DNA from: an uncultured Paraprevotella sp. | GTDB taxonomy: Bacteria > Bacteroidota > Bacteroidia > Bacteroidales > Bacteroidaceae | Length of the DNA stretch: 64,000 nt | Direction: 5' to 3' | Assembly (NCBI GenBank): GCA_944320765.1 | Contig: CALUIS010000001.1 | Location: forward strand, 179,696-243,695 | Shown here: in pieces, positions 25,849-34,801 of the stretch | How positions within the stretch are numbered: position 1 is the stretch's first letter | Layout of the letters: each line of letters starts with the position of its first letter | The notes under the pieces: generated by a model | Databases searched by the model: none | Told to the model about the DNA's origin: nothing | What the model saw: only the letters and a program-made list of their open reading frames with translations | Made by a program: the position numbers and the translations under genes

Positions 25849-28800
25849 TCAGGGCTGCACTTGCACTTTGCGGACTTCATGTCCGCATTTTACAAGATAG
25901 ATGCCTGGAGCCAGTCCTTCCGTGCGGTCGATTCTCATGCCGGACAGGTGGTAGACCTGGTAAGGTGCGTCTGCTTTCACGTAGATGCGCCCCTTGCCGC
26001 CCATGGCACGGAATCCCGTCTCTGCCGGGAGTGCGCTTTCCACGCCTGTGGTCTTGTCCGACACGTAGAAAAGCCGGAAGTCGTCGGCGGAGAACCAGGT
26101 GCCGGTCCATTCCACGCCCGTGAGGTAGCTGTCGTTGGTGAAGCCGATGTCGAGCCTGTGGTCGGTCACTTCGATGCCGTTGATGTCGATGAGTTGCCAG
26201 CCGTAGCCTTTGCCGCCGTTGACGGCTTTCTCGGCTGAGCCTTCGGCCGCGTTTTCCCAAATAGGGCCGCCGTCATTGCCTTCCGTGCCTTGTTTGGTGA
26301 TGGCTTGCTTCAGGTCTTGGGTGGCGGTGCGGGCGGTGATGAACGCCCCTTCGCCGCTGGAGCGGGCCGCGCACTGTAGTTTGTAGGTCCCGTTGGGTAA
26401 TCCATCCACGGTCTGGTGTCCGGTGTAGAAGAGCGAGCCGGGGGTGGCGTTGTAGGAGTCGAAATAGTGGTCGGACGTGTCGCCGCTGTAGTGTTGCGAG
26501 GTCTTCACTTTCGCGTCCCCGTTGGTGAGGCTCAATTCCCAGCCCAGCGGGTCGCCGTTGGCCCCGAAGGTTTCCAGGTCGGCGGAACGGATGGCGAAGG
26601 TGTAGTCCGACAAGTCGCCGGGGAGTTGTGTCAGCCGAACGGCCATGATGGCCTCGTCCAGTTGGCGGACAAGGTCCGTGAAAGCCAAAGCCTGGTCCAC
26701 TTGCGGGAGGAGGCCGGTTTGTGCCTCAATCGTCTGTTGCAGGTTCTTTCGTTCGTTTTCGGCATAGGCCATGTCGGTGGTGTAGTTGAGGGCTTCTTCC
26801 AGCCGGGGGAAGTAGGACAGGGAAGCTTGTAACAGGTCGGTGCATAGTCTCACCGTGTCCGCCGTGGCATTGTCTGCCGAGATTTGCGCTTCTTGGTTGT
26901 CAATCAGGTCTTGCAAGGCTTCTTGTGCCTTTTCTGTTTCCAGGCTTTGCAGCAAGTTCCGGGCGGCAGGAAGTATCTCATTGTTATAGGTGGCCAATGC
27001 CGAGTTGGATGCCTTGGCCTCGTCCAGTGCGTTCCGCAGGTTGGCCGTGGCGGTTTGCAGTTCCTGTAAAGAGGCATCTTGCTTTTCGGAAACGGCTTGG
27101 GCTTGGGATTGTGCCGTTTGCAGGCGGGATTTGTCGGCTGCCAGCAGTACCGAGGGCAATGTTTCTTCCGTTTCTTTCAACAAATCTGCCAGTGTCTGGC
27201 GGGTTTGGTTCAATGTCTCCTCATCTGTTTCCGTGCCGAAGTATTCCAGCTTGAAGTCCGTGACGCAGTACCATCCTTTCGTTCCGCCGCCGGAGGTAGA
27301 GGCATAACCGATACGGAGCTTTCCGTCCTCGCCCACAAGAATCTTTTCCGTGGCTTGGTCTTCCCAGCCTTCGCCGCTCCAGTTCCCGATGGCCTTCACC
27401 GGCGAGACGGCGGTCACACCGCCGCTGGTGGCATAGGCGTGCTGGTCGGTGATTTCGCCCTCGCCGCACAAGGAGCGGCAGGACACTTGGTACCAGCCCG
27501 GAGCGAGACCTTCGATGTCTTGGTACACGTCCATCGAGGTAAAGTTGTCCGACCAGTTATTGTAGCAAGTCTGGTCGAAATTGGTCCAAGCCTTGCAGTC
27601 GCCGCTGACCATGACGTTGGCTTGTGTCCAGCCGTTGGCCCAGTCCGAGAAGTCGGCATTCTGGATGAGGGCGGAGAGGTCGGCCGGGGCGTCTGCCGTG
27701 GCACCCGATGAAGCCAGGTAGTCGCTGATGGCTTTGTTCAAGGTGTTGATGGCTTCCATCAGCTGTTCACCGGTGGCTTGGGCATTCTGTAGTACATTCG
27801 AGGCGTTTGTGATAGCTTGTGTGAAAGCGTCTTTTCCCGCAAATCCCATGGCTGTAAGGGCTTGTGCCCGGTCGTAGGTTTGCTGCAATTGTTCGCGGTA
27901 GCGGGCCGGGCCTCCCGTTTGGGTGGTGCGGATGGCGTTTTTCAGGTCGTCAATGGCCTGGTTGATGGCAGTCTCGTCCTCGCTGCCGGCCAAGGCTTGT
28001 CCGGCCTCCAAGGCTTCTTCCAATTGTTGCGCCGTCTGTCCGTCCAATGTGGTGGCATCAGTGGCTTTGGCCTCGTCCACCAGGAAGGCCAGCTGAGCTC
28101 CGGCATCCCCGAAGACGTAACTGCTGAACGAGTTGGCAGGCAGTGTGGTGGACAGGTATTGGCCGTCCACGGACAGCGTGATGCCGCGTGGCGTGTCGTT
28201 CCGGTTTCCGGCTACGATGATGATGGCCCCGTCCGGCGTGCGGGCGGCCAGCACTTCGGCGTTGGTGTCCGTGCCGGTGGACGAGCCTTTCAGGATTTGC
28301 GAGCCGGGAGCGATGAAATGGCTGTAATGCTTGAATGCGTAATATTCCGGGGTGTATTCGGCGGTGCGGGTGGACGAGTTGACGCGGACCAATGAGTTCT
28401 GGATCCATCCCCAGGTGCTGCTGCCATTGTCTTTCAGCACGGCGTTCCAGTAGGTGTATTTCTCGCATCCTCCTCCCACATATTGGTTGATGAGATAGAA
28501 CGTCCATTCGCCGGCGTTCCAGTCGAACGTGCCGCTGCCGCATTCGCTTTCCGTCTGCTGGAGCGTCATCTCCGGGTAGCGGTAAGCCAGTTCGGGCAGG
28601 GCGGCGCGGCCTTCCCATTGCAGGCCGATGCCCGCGAAGTGTTCCTGTACGCCCGGATGCTGCAGGATTTGCTCGAACACGTCCATGCTGCCGGTGTTCA
28701 TCGTGCCCACGATGAGTTCAACGTCAGGATGGTGTTCCGCGAAATAAGGGCCGAGGTATTCGCCCAAGAACGTGCCTGTGCCCTGCGCCGTCCAGGAGCA

Positions 28801-29544
28801 GGCCGGATAGATTTTGAAGCTGTAGGCCTCGTTCTGGTACATCAGGGTGGTGATGGGGATGCCTTGTTCCTTGTAGGCGTCGATGAACTTGCTGAAGTAG
28901 AGGCAGTAGGCGTTCATGTAGTCCGGCTCCATGATGAACTGGTCGTTGAAGTAGACGGGGATGTCCACATCGCTGCCCGGTCCTTTGGCGTTGGCGTAGT
29001 TCTTGTTGGTCTTCATCCAGGTCGGCGGGCTCCAGGGTGAGGCCCAGAAAGTCATGTCGGGATTATAGTTTTGTGCGAACTTGATGTAAGGGATGACGGC
29101 TTCCTTGTCCCGTTCGATGGTGAAGTGTTCCATGTTGAAGTCCGGTTCGTTGTCCGGCGTCTCGTCACAGCTGTACCAGCTCCTGCCGTAATCGCTGGCT
29201 CCTACGGGGATGCGGCCGATGGTGAAGCGCAGGTCGCCATCGGGGGCGAACATCCTTTGCATGACTTGTCGTTGCACCTCTTCCGGCAGCAACATGAGGG
29301 CATCGTAGCCCAGTTCGTTGAAACAGGTACCCCAGCCTTTGAAGTTCTGTTTCACTTGGTCGGATTGTAAGATGATTTCGGGTGTTCCGATGACTTGGTC
29401 TTGCAGTTCGGCCTCTTCCAGCTGCCATAAGTTTCCTTCCGTGGAGCGGAACAAGAGGCCGTGTGTGGTCTGGGCTTGCGCCGGGAAAAGGGATGCAGAG
29501 AGCAGCAAGCTGCAGAATGCAGTTTGTAAATGTAAGAATTTCAT
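25849..29544 (-). CDS. Multidomain secreted GH30-family glycosidase
   Basis: This 1231-residue protein has a signal peptide (cleavage about residue 25, PAQAQT). The GH30 barrel and side domain span about 45-480; the acid/base Glu is in LMYQNE (E239) and the nucleophile in QQTESECG (E332 most likely, E334 possible). YWNAVLKDNGSSTWGWIQNS is typical of bacterial GH30. Residues 490-615 and 775-970 are helical FIVAR-like spacer modules. Two jelly-roll-like modules, at about 620-770 and 975-1160 (each with aromatic-rich GWYQVSCRS or GTYKLQCAARS motifs), may bind carbohydrate. Residues 1170-1231 resemble a Por-type C-terminal sorting domain (GIYLVKCGHEVRKVQV). The substrate is a beta-glycoside, possibly glucan or xylan. 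It lies downstream of xylA but behind a hairpin. Confidence 0.85.
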   Translation of the reverse strand: MKFLHLQTAFCSLLLSASLFPAQAQTTHGLLFRSTEGNLWQLEEAELQDQVIGTPEIILQSDQVKQNFKGWGTCFNELGYDALMLLPEEVQRQVMQRMFAPDGDLRFTIGRIPVGASDYGRSWYSCDETPDNEPDFNMEHFTIERDKEAVIPYIKFAQNYNPDMTFWASPWSPPTWMKTNKNYANAKGPGSDVDIPVYFNDQFIMEPDYMNAYCLYFSKFIDAYKEQGIPITTLMYQNEAYSFKIYPACSWTAQGTGTFLGEYLGPYFAEHHPDVELIVGTMNTGSMDVFEQILQHPGVQEHFAGIGLQWEGRAALPELAYRYPEMTLQQTESECGSGTFDWNAGEWTFYLINQYVGGGCEKYTYWNAVLKDNGSSTWGWIQNSLVRVNSSTRTAEYTPEYYAFKHYSHFIAPGSQILKGSSTGTDTNAEVLAARTPDGAIIIVAGNRNDTPRGITLSVDGQYLSTTLPANSFSSYVFGDAGAQLAFLVDEAKATDATTLDGQTAQQLEEALEAGQALAGSEDETAINQAIDDLKNAIRTTQTGGPARYREQLQQTYDRAQALTAMGFAGKDAFTQAITNASNVLQNAQATGEQLMEAINTLNKAISDYLASSGATADAPADLSALIQNADFSDWANGWTQANVMVSGDCKAWTNFDQTCYNNWSDNFTSMDVYQDIEGLAPGWYQVSCRSLCGEGEITDQHAYATSGGVTAVSPVKAIGNWSGEGWEDQATEKILVGEDGKLRIGYASTSGGGTKGWYCVTDFKLEYFGTETDEETLNQTRQTLADLLKETEETLPSVLLAADKSRLQTAQSQAQAVSEKQDASLQELQTATANLRNALDEAKASNSALATYNNEILPAARNLLQSLETEKAQEALQDLIDNQEAQISADNATADTVRLCTDLLQASLSYFPRLEEALNYTTDMAYAENERKNLQQTIEAQTGLLPQVDQALAFTDLVRQLDEAIMAVRLTQLPGDLSDYTFAIRSADLETFGANGDPLGWELSLTNGDAKVKTSQHYSGDTSDHYFDSYNATPGSLFYTGHQTVDGLPNGTYKLQCAARSSGEGAFITARTATQDLKQAITKQGTEGNDGGPIWENAAEGSAEKAVNGGKGYGWQLIDINGIEVTDHRLDIGFTNDSYLTGVEWTGTWFSADDFRLFYVSDKTTGVESALPAETGFRAMGGKGRIYVKADAPYQVYHLSGMRIDRTEGLAPGIYLVKCGHEVRKVQVQP

Positions 29545-29582
29545 TGGTAAAATGAGTTAGGTTAATAGATGGTTTAAGGGAA

Positions 29583-29609
29583 GTAGAGGCGCGGAGGCCG
29601 CGCCTCTAC
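29583..29609 (-). terminator. Hairpin between xylA and the GH30 gene
   Basis: An 11-bp perfect stem, GTAGAGGCGCG (29583-29593) with 29599-29609, and a 5-nt loop lie 18 bp past the xylA stop. On the minus strand it is followed by TTCCCTTAAA, a weak tract, so it may terminate partially or be a small dispersed palindrome. Confidence 0.6.
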
Positions 29610-29627
29610 AAAAGGAGGATGCTGGGT

Positions 29628-30944
29628 TTAGCAATACATGTTGACGATGGCTTCGTAGAGTTCCTGCTTGCCGCTGGTCTGTGCGGGTTCGCCTTGTGCC
29701 TTGGCGTAGACCACCACGTCTTCCAACGACAGCTTGCCCTCTTCGAATTCCTTGCCTTTCCCGGCGTCGAAGCTGGCGTAGCGGTCGGCCACCATTTGCT
29801 TGATGGGCGATTTCTCCAGCAGTTCGGCCGCGTTCTCCAGGGCGCGGGCCATGGCGTCCATGCCGGAGATGTGGGCATAGAAGATGTCGTCCAGGTCGGT
29901 GGAGTTGCGGCGGGTCTTGGCGTCGAAGTTCGTGCCGCCGTTGCCGAAGCCGCCGTTGCGGATGATTTGCATCATGGCCTGGATCAGCTCATAGTTGTCG
30001 ATGGGGAACTGGTCGGTGTCCCAGCCGTTCTGGTAGTCGCCGCGGTTGGCGTCGATGGAACCCAACATGCCGGCATCCACGGCGCAGGCCAGCTCATGCT
30101 CGAAGGTGTGGCCGGCCAGGGTGGCGTGGTTCACCTCGATGTTCACCTTGAAGTCCTTGTCCAGGCCGTGTGCGCGGAGGAAGCCGATGACGGTTTCAGT
30201 GTCCACGTCGTACTGGTGCTTCGTCGGCTCCATGGGCTTCGGCTCCACGAGGAACGTGCCTTTGAAGCCTTTGGCGCGGGCATAGTCGCGGGCGGCCTTC
30301 AGCATCTGTGCCAAGTGTTCCTTCTCGCGCTTCATGTCGGTGTTGAGCAGGCTCATGTAGCCTTCGCGTCCGCCCCAGAACACGTAGTTCGTGCCTCCCA
30401 GCTCGATGGTGGCGTCGATGGCGTTCTTGATTTGCACGGCGGCGCGGGCCACCACGTCGAAGTCGGGGTTCGTGGCCGCCCCGTTCATGTAACGCTTGTG
30501 TCCGAACACGTTGGCCGTGCCCCACAGGTTCTTGATGCCCGTGGCCTGCATCTTTTCCTTGATGTAAGCCACGATGGCCTTCATGTTGGCTTCGTATTCC
30601 TCGATGGAGTTGCCTTCGGAGATGAGGTCCACGTCGTGGAAGCAGAAGTATTCGATGCCCAGCTTCTGCATGATTTCAAAACCGGCGTCGGCCTTCTGCT
30701 TGGCAATGGCCAGCGCGTCCGTGCCTTCGTTCCAGGGGAATGTCTTGGTGCCGCCGCCGAACTGGTCTCCGCCTTCGGCGCAGAGCGTGTGCCACCAGGC
30801 CATGGCAAACTTCAGCCAGTCCTTCATCTTCTTGCCCATGATGACCTTTTCGGCATCATAGTAGTGGTAGGCCATGGGGTTCTTGCTCTCTTTTCCTTCG
30901 AACTTGATTTTCCCGATGTTCGGGAAGTACTCTTTCTGTGCCAT
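29628..30944 (-). CDS. xylA: Xylose isomerase
   Basis: This 438-residue enzyme is the usual length for class II xylose isomerases. Visible active-site segments are [11 protein letters not shown] (catalytic His), [13 protein letters not shown] (metal Glu), [15 protein letters not shown], and [20 protein letters not shown] (metal Asp residues). It converts D-xylose to D-xylulose in the cytoplasm with Mg or Mn. It lies 51 bp downstream of xylB on the same strand, forming a xylBA operon. No xylose transporter or regulator is adjacent on the same strand; a Crp-like gene is divergent from xylB. Confidence 0.97.
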   Translation of the reverse strand: MAQKEYFPNIGKIKFEGKESKNPMAYHYYDAEKVIMGKKMKDWLKFAMAWWHTLCAEGGDQFGGGTKTFPWNEGTDALAIAKQKADAGFEIMQKLGIEYFCFHDVDLISEGNSIEEYEANMKAIVAYIKEKMQATGIKNLWGTANVFGHKRYMNGAATNPDFDVVARAAVQIKNAIDATIELGGTNYVFWGGREGYMSLLNTDMKREKEHLAQMLKAARDYARAKGFKGTFLVEPKPMEPTKHQYDVDTETVIGFLRAHGLDKDFKVNIEVNHATLAGHTFEHELACAVDAGMLGSIDANRGDYQNGWDTDQFPIDNYELIQAMMQIIRNGGFGNGGTNFDAKTRRNSTDLDDIFYAHISGMDAMARALENAAELLEKSPIKQMVADRYASFDAGKGKEFEEGKLSLEDVVVYAKAQGEPAQTSGKQELYEAIVNMYC

Positions 30945-30995
30945 AAATCTCTTCGTTTAAAAGTGTGATGAAAAATATTTTGCGAGTTAAGGATT

Positions 30996-32504
30996 TCATG
31001 CCATGCTTTGCAGCACGCCCAGCCAGCGTTGGTAGGCTTCCTCGTAGGCGGTTTGCTTTCGGGTGTCCGGCTCGATGGTTTTCAGGCGTTCGAGCGAGGC
31101 GAAAGCCTCCCGGTTGTCCTTGTAGATGCCTGCACCGATGCCCGCGCCTTTGGCCGCGCCCACGGAACCGTCGGTTTCGTATAGCTCAATGGCCGCGCCG
31201 GTCACCCCGGCCAACGTGTCGCGGAACACGGGGCTGAGGAACATGTTGGCCCGCCCGGCGTGTATCTTGTTCACTTCCATGCCCATGCCCTTCATCACGT
31301 CGATGCCGTAGCGGAAGGAGAACACGATGCCCTCCTGCGCGGCCCGGACGATGTGGCTGCGGTGGTGCAGGTTGAAGTTGATGCCGTGGATGGCGCAGCC
31401 CGTCTCGCGGTTCTGCATCACGCGCTCGGCCCCGTTGCCGAAGGGGATGACGCTGAGACCTTCGCTGCCAATCGGCACGCTCTCCGCCATGCGGTTCATT
31501 TCATCGTAAGAGCAACCTTCGGGCACGATGTTGCGGCGCACCCAGGAGTTCAGGATGCCCGTGCCGTTGATGCAGAGCAGCACGCCCAGGCGGGTCTGTT
31601 CCGCCGTGTGGTTCACGTGGGCGAAGGTGTTGACACGCGAGAGCGGGTCGTAGTTCACCGTGCCGTTCACGCCGTAGACCACGCCCGACGTGCCGGCGGT
31701 GGAAGCGATTTCTCCGGGATTGAACACGTTCAGCGACAGCGCGTTGTTCGGCTGGTCCCCCGCACGGTAGGTGACGGGGATGCCCGCCTTGATTCCCAGT
31801 TCCTCTGCCACGGTGGCTGTCACGCGGCCTTGCTCGCCGAAGGTGGGACGGATTTCGGGAATCAGGTCCGTGCTGAATCCGAAGTAGTCCATCAGTTCCT
31901 GGCAGACGGAGTTGCGCCGGAAGTCCCAGAAAATGCCTTCGCTGAGGCCGGACACCGTGGTGCAGGCCGTTCCCGTGAGGCGGAGGGCGATATAGTCGCC
32001 CGGGAGCATGATTTTGTCAATCCGGGCGTACACGTCCGGTTCGTTCTCCTTCACCCAGGCCAGTTTGCTGGCCGTGAAGTTGCCCGGCGAGTTGAGCAGG
32101 TGGCCCAGGCAGAAGTCCTTGCCGAGCGCGTCCATGGCGCGGTTGCCGTAAGGGACGGCGCGCGAGTCGCACCAGATGATGGCGGGGCGGAGGGCCTTTC
32201 CTTCGCGGTCCGTGCAGACCAGCCCGTGCATCTGGTAACTGATGCCGATGGCGGCCAGCCCGTCCCTCAGGGCTGCCACGCTGCATCCCGCTTGTGCGGC
32301 GGCCGTGGCCAGGGCTTCCGCCGTGGCGGCTTTCAGGTAGCTCCACCAGGCTTCCGGCTCCTGTTCCGCCCATCCGGCCTTATGGCTCAGGATGGGGGCT
32401 TCCTGTTTGGGGTAGAAGGCGTTGCCCAGGGTCTTCCCGCTCTGCGCGTCCACCACGCAAGCCTTGACCGAAGAGCTGCCTATGTCATATCCGATGAGGT
32501 ACAT
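30996..32504 (-). CDS. xylB: Xylulokinase
   Basis: This is a 502-residue FGGY-family sugar kinase. The N-terminal phosphate loop is GYDIGSSSVKACVVD; ISYQMHGLV contains the xylulose-contacting Met-His-Gly; RAGDQPNNAL carries the catalytic Asp. The C-terminal FGGY domain has GAAKGAGIGAGIY. It phosphorylates D-xylulose to xylulose-5-phosphate, feeding the pentose phosphate pathway. It is the first gene of the operon with xylA. A TATATTTG box lies 41 bp upstream of the ATG. Confidence 0.95.
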   Translation of the reverse strand: MYLIGYDIGSSSVKACVVDAQSGKTLGNAFYPKQEAPILSHKAGWAEQEPEAWWSYLKAATAEALATAAAQAGCSVAALRDGLAAIGISYQMHGLVCTDREGKALRPAIIWCDSRAVPYGNRAMDALGKDFCLGHLLNSPGNFTASKLAWVKENEPDVYARIDKIMLPGDYIALRLTGTACTTVSGLSEGIFWDFRRNSVCQELMDYFGFSTDLIPEIRPTFGEQGRVTATVAEELGIKAGIPVTYRAGDQPNNALSLNVFNPGEIASTAGTSGVVYGVNGTVNYDPLSRVNTFAHVNHTAEQTRLGVLLCINGTGILNSWVRRNIVPEGCSYDEMNRMAESVPIGSEGLSVIPFGNGAERVMQNRETGCAIHGINFNLHHRSHIVRAAQEGIVFSFRYGIDVMKGMGMEVNKIHAGRANMFLSPVFRDTLAGVTGAAIELYETDGSVGAAKGAGIGAGIYKDNREAFASLERLKTIEPDTRKQTAYEEAYQRWLGVLQSMA

Positions 32505-32545
32505 ACGTCTTGAATGTGTTTTTAATGATACAAATGATGATGCTG

Positions 32546-32553
32546 CAAATATA
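32546..32553 (-). promoter_or_regulatory. -7 box for the xylBA operon
   Basis: TATATTTG on the minus strand matches TAnnTTTG; the leader would be about 35 nt. No TTTG at the -33 position is evident, which would fit a regulated promoter. Confidence 0.45.
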
Positions 32554-32667
32554 GGTGAAGTTTGCAGAAAACAGCTTTTTTAAAGTTTAAAAGAGTTTGC
32601 CGGGAAGGGGAAATGCGCGTTTTTCTGATTTATATCAGATTTTTGGGGCTTTTCCGTCCGGATTCGG

Positions 32668-33306
32668 ATGAAAATCCGTACCTTCGCGTCTATGGGACGA
32701 ACGGCAGGAACGGAAGGCGCAGAGGGTTGGAAGGCGGACAAGGTGCCTTCCTTTGCGTCATTGTCCGAAGAGGAGCGGCGGGCGTTGTCGGGCATCCTGG
32801 AGGTGCGGCACGTCCGGCGGAAGCAGATGGTGGTGCGCGACGGGCAGGTGTGCCATTACATGGTGTACGTCTGCAAGGGCTTGCTGCGGCAGTTCTATTT
32901 CAAGAGCGGGCGCGAGATTACGGAGCATTTCACGTGCGAGGGCAACATCGCCTACTGCATCGAGAGCATCTTCAAGAACAAGCCTTCGCACCTGATGATG
33001 GAGACGCTGGAGGACAGCGAGCTCTGCCTCATCCCCTACGCCGAATTGGTGAAATTGTCTTACGAATATCGCGGCATCGCCGACTGGCTGCGGGACTTTC
33101 TGGAGAACAACCTGATCCTGCACCAGGTGAAGGCCGACTCCTGGCGCTTCGAGTCGGCCCGCGAGCGTTACGAGCGATTCCTGCGCGAGTTCCCCACCGT
33201 GGCCCACCGTGCGTCGGTGAACGACATGGCTTCCTATCTGCTCATGACTCCCGAGTCGCTGAGCCGCGTGCGCAAGGCGGTGGCGAAGGAAGGCCGTAAC
33301 GGATGA
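32668..33306 (+). CDS. Crp/Fnr-family transcriptional regulator
   Basis: This 212-residue protein has a cyclic-nucleotide-binding-like beta-roll (about 30-140; VRRKQMVVRDGQVCHYMVYV, ITEHFTCEGNIAYC) and a C-terminal winged helix reduced to ASVNDMASYLLMTPESLSRVRKAV. The phosphate-binding cassette of true cAMP sensors (RSAxEL) is not seen, which is normal for Bacteroidota members with unknown effectors. The start is ambiguous. ATG 32668 is used here, but TACCTTCG at 32679-32686 looks like a -7 box and would favour ATG 32692 on an almost leaderless message (204 residues). It is divergent from xylB and could regulate it. Repeat element copy 1 lies 63 bp after the stop. Confidence 0.85.
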   Translation: MKIRTFASMGRTAGTEGAEGWKADKVPSFASLSEEERRALSGILEVRHVRRKQMVVRDGQVCHYMVYVCKGLLRQFYFKSGREITEHFTCEGNIAYCIESIFKNKPSHLMMETLEDSELCLIPYAELVKLSYEYRGIADWLRDFLENNLILHQVKADSWRFESARERYERFLREFPTVAHRASVNDMASYLLMTPESLSRVRKAVAKEGRNG

Positions 33307-33369
33307 TGGCGGGAAGTTTTTCCTCGCCTGTTGCCGGAAGCCCGCCGGACGGGTACAAGCCCCAAATGT

Positions 33370-33830
33370 CATTTTGTCAAAACGTCAAAACCGCCCCCGC
33401 GAGAATCGCGCCGACGGGCGTAAGGCGGGGGACGGACGGAAATGCGCGAGTCTCGCGCCCTCGCGGGAATGCAGGATGAAAGGGGAAGACCGGTTTCCGC
33501 GACACTTTGCCGTCCGCCACGGGATGGCGTGCGGTCGGCTTCCGCCTCCGTGTCAGCCCGACGCAAGGAAGGCTTGCAAAAGGACAAACGGATTTTGCAC
33601 GCGGGCAGGCGCCAACCAGGAGAAAAAGGGCGTCCGAAGCCCGGTTTTTTCCCGTTTCCCGCGCCTTTGAAAATTTCTTTGCGGCAAGAAATTCGCGTCT
33701 TTGCGGCAAGAAAGAAATTTCTTTCAGCAAAGAAATCCCGTTTTTGCCGCATGAAAAGGCGCGGTGAAGCGGAGAAATGTTCCATACAAGCATTTCTCCC
33801 ACCCTCCTTTTAACACTTCGGCCTCTGTTT
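33370..33830 (+). repeat. Non-coding repeat element, copy 1
   Basis: This fills most of the 661-bp gene-free gap between two convergent genes. It starts with CATTTTGTCAAAACGTCA and has GAGAATCGCG at offset 31. The unit CTTTGCGGCAAGAAA occurs twice (33677-33691 and 33699-33713), then TTTCTTTCAGCAAAGAAA. Near the end is a 9-bp hairpin (33771-33779 with 33791-33799), followed by CTTTTAACA at offset 437. The same landmarks occur at 46698-47160 at nearly equal offsets. Frames inside read as low-complexity Lys/Phe/Arg protein and are not credible genes. I saw nothing else in 33307-33369 or 33831-33967. Confidence 0.75.
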
Positions 33831-33967
33831 GTGTCCGGCCGCCTTGCTTCGGGAATACGGGAACGGACGGGATTCCTTTCTTTTTGTCAAGGAATCCATC
33901 GTTTTCCCGACAATTCCCGCTTCGGTACGAAATCCTCAACTTGTTCCGCGTGCCAACGCCTGAGGGC

Positions 33968-34789
33968 TTATTTGATGATGGAAGTCTGCGGGTTGCGCAC
34001 GCCTTTGGCTTCGGTGAGGAAAGCCTTGGCGCTGCCGAAGCGCAGGTACATGTCGAGACGGACGGGCAGGTGGTTCTTGTCGTCGGTGATGTAGAACGTG
34101 ACGACCTCCTTTTCCTCGCCGTCCTCATATTCCACGAAAGAGAAGACGAGGCAGCGGTACTTGGTCTTGCTTTCCTCCATCTTGAAGGTCTTCTTGCCGC
34201 GGTATATCAGGGTCTGCTGCTCGATTTTCCCGTTGTCCACCATGGGGAAAAGAATCTTGTCGCCCACCTTGTAGTCGGACGCGTCGAACGAGCGGGCGTA
34301 GAGCATCATGCTGAGCATGTCGTGCACGCATTCTTTGTGGTCCTCCTCCTTCCGCGTGATTTCTCCCTTATGGCTTTTGAAGCGCAGTTTGACGTGAGTC
34401 TGGTCGTTGCCCGGATAGTTGTACCAGGCCTCGTCCACGAAATAGCGGTCGCCTTCCTTTGCCCCCTTGCGGTAGTAGTAGGGGACGAGCTGGTCGTCCA
34501 CGACGCTGACGAGCGTGTCGCGCAGCACGAAGAGGCGGTCGGCCATCCGGTTGCCGCGGGTGATGAGGTGGCAGCGGTACATGTCCTCTCCTTGGTAGGA
34601 CGCCTGCTTGATGTTCATGTTGGCCGAACCCACCGTGACCCAGATGAACTTCCAGTTGAAGTAGAGTTTGTACGACAAGTCTTCTCCGGCCGAGAAGGCC
34701 AGGTTTTCGCCCGGACACTGGGCCTGGGCGGGACGCATGGATGCCCCCAAGAAGGCGAGCATGCATAAGAGCATTGTTACTTTCTTCAT
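33968..34789 (-). CDS. DUF3108 domain-containing secreted protein
   Basis: This 273-residue protein has a signal peptide (MKKVTMLLCMLAFLGA, cleaved near AQAQ). The mature region begins ENLAFSAGEDLSYKLYFNWK and ends with FYITDDKNHLPVRLDMYLRFGSAKAFL, the hallmark start and end of DUF3108 proteins. These are periplasmic or outer-membrane-associated beta-rich proteins of unknown role, widespread in Bacteroidota. It follows the Ig-like lipoprotein after 12 bp and forms an operon with that gene and the GH3 gene, a combination I recall as conserved in Bacteroidales. An envelope role is inferred only from context. Confidence 0.9.
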   Translation of the reverse strand: MKKVTMLLCMLAFLGASMRPAQAQCPGENLAFSAGEDLSYKLYFNWKFIWVTVGSANMNIKQASYQGEDMYRCHLITRGNRMADRLFVLRDTLVSVVDDQLVPYYYRKGAKEGDRYFVDEAWYNYPGNDQTHVKLRFKSHKGEITRKEEDHKECVHDMLSMMLYARSFDASDYKVGDKILFPMVDNGKIEQQTLIYRGKKTFKMEESKTKYRCLVFSFVEYEDGEEKEVVTFYITDDKNHLPVRLDMYLRFGSAKAFLTEAKGVRNPQTSIIK

Positions 34790-34801
34790 TGCAGTCGGTT
34801 T

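Noticed and set aside
25849..32504. xylA, xylB and the GH30 gene as a xylan polysaccharide-utilisation locus
   Set aside because: There is no SusC/SusD pair, no hybrid two-component or ECF regulator, and a hairpin separates xylA from GH30. The GH30 substrate is undetermined.
32562..33299. A second overlapping plus-strand frame of 245 codons over the Crp-like gene
   Set aside because: It is out of frame with the recognisable cNMP-binding and HTH domains and has no domain of its own.
33369..33785. Minus-strand frame of 138 codons inside element copy 1 (and 46713-47081 in copy 2), sharing FAERNxFLAAK
   Set aside because: The shared peptide is just the translated TTTGCGGCAAGAAA unit; the remainder is not alignable, composition is Arg/Lys/Ser/Pro junk, and lengths and ends differ. 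The conserved thing is the DNA, not a protein.
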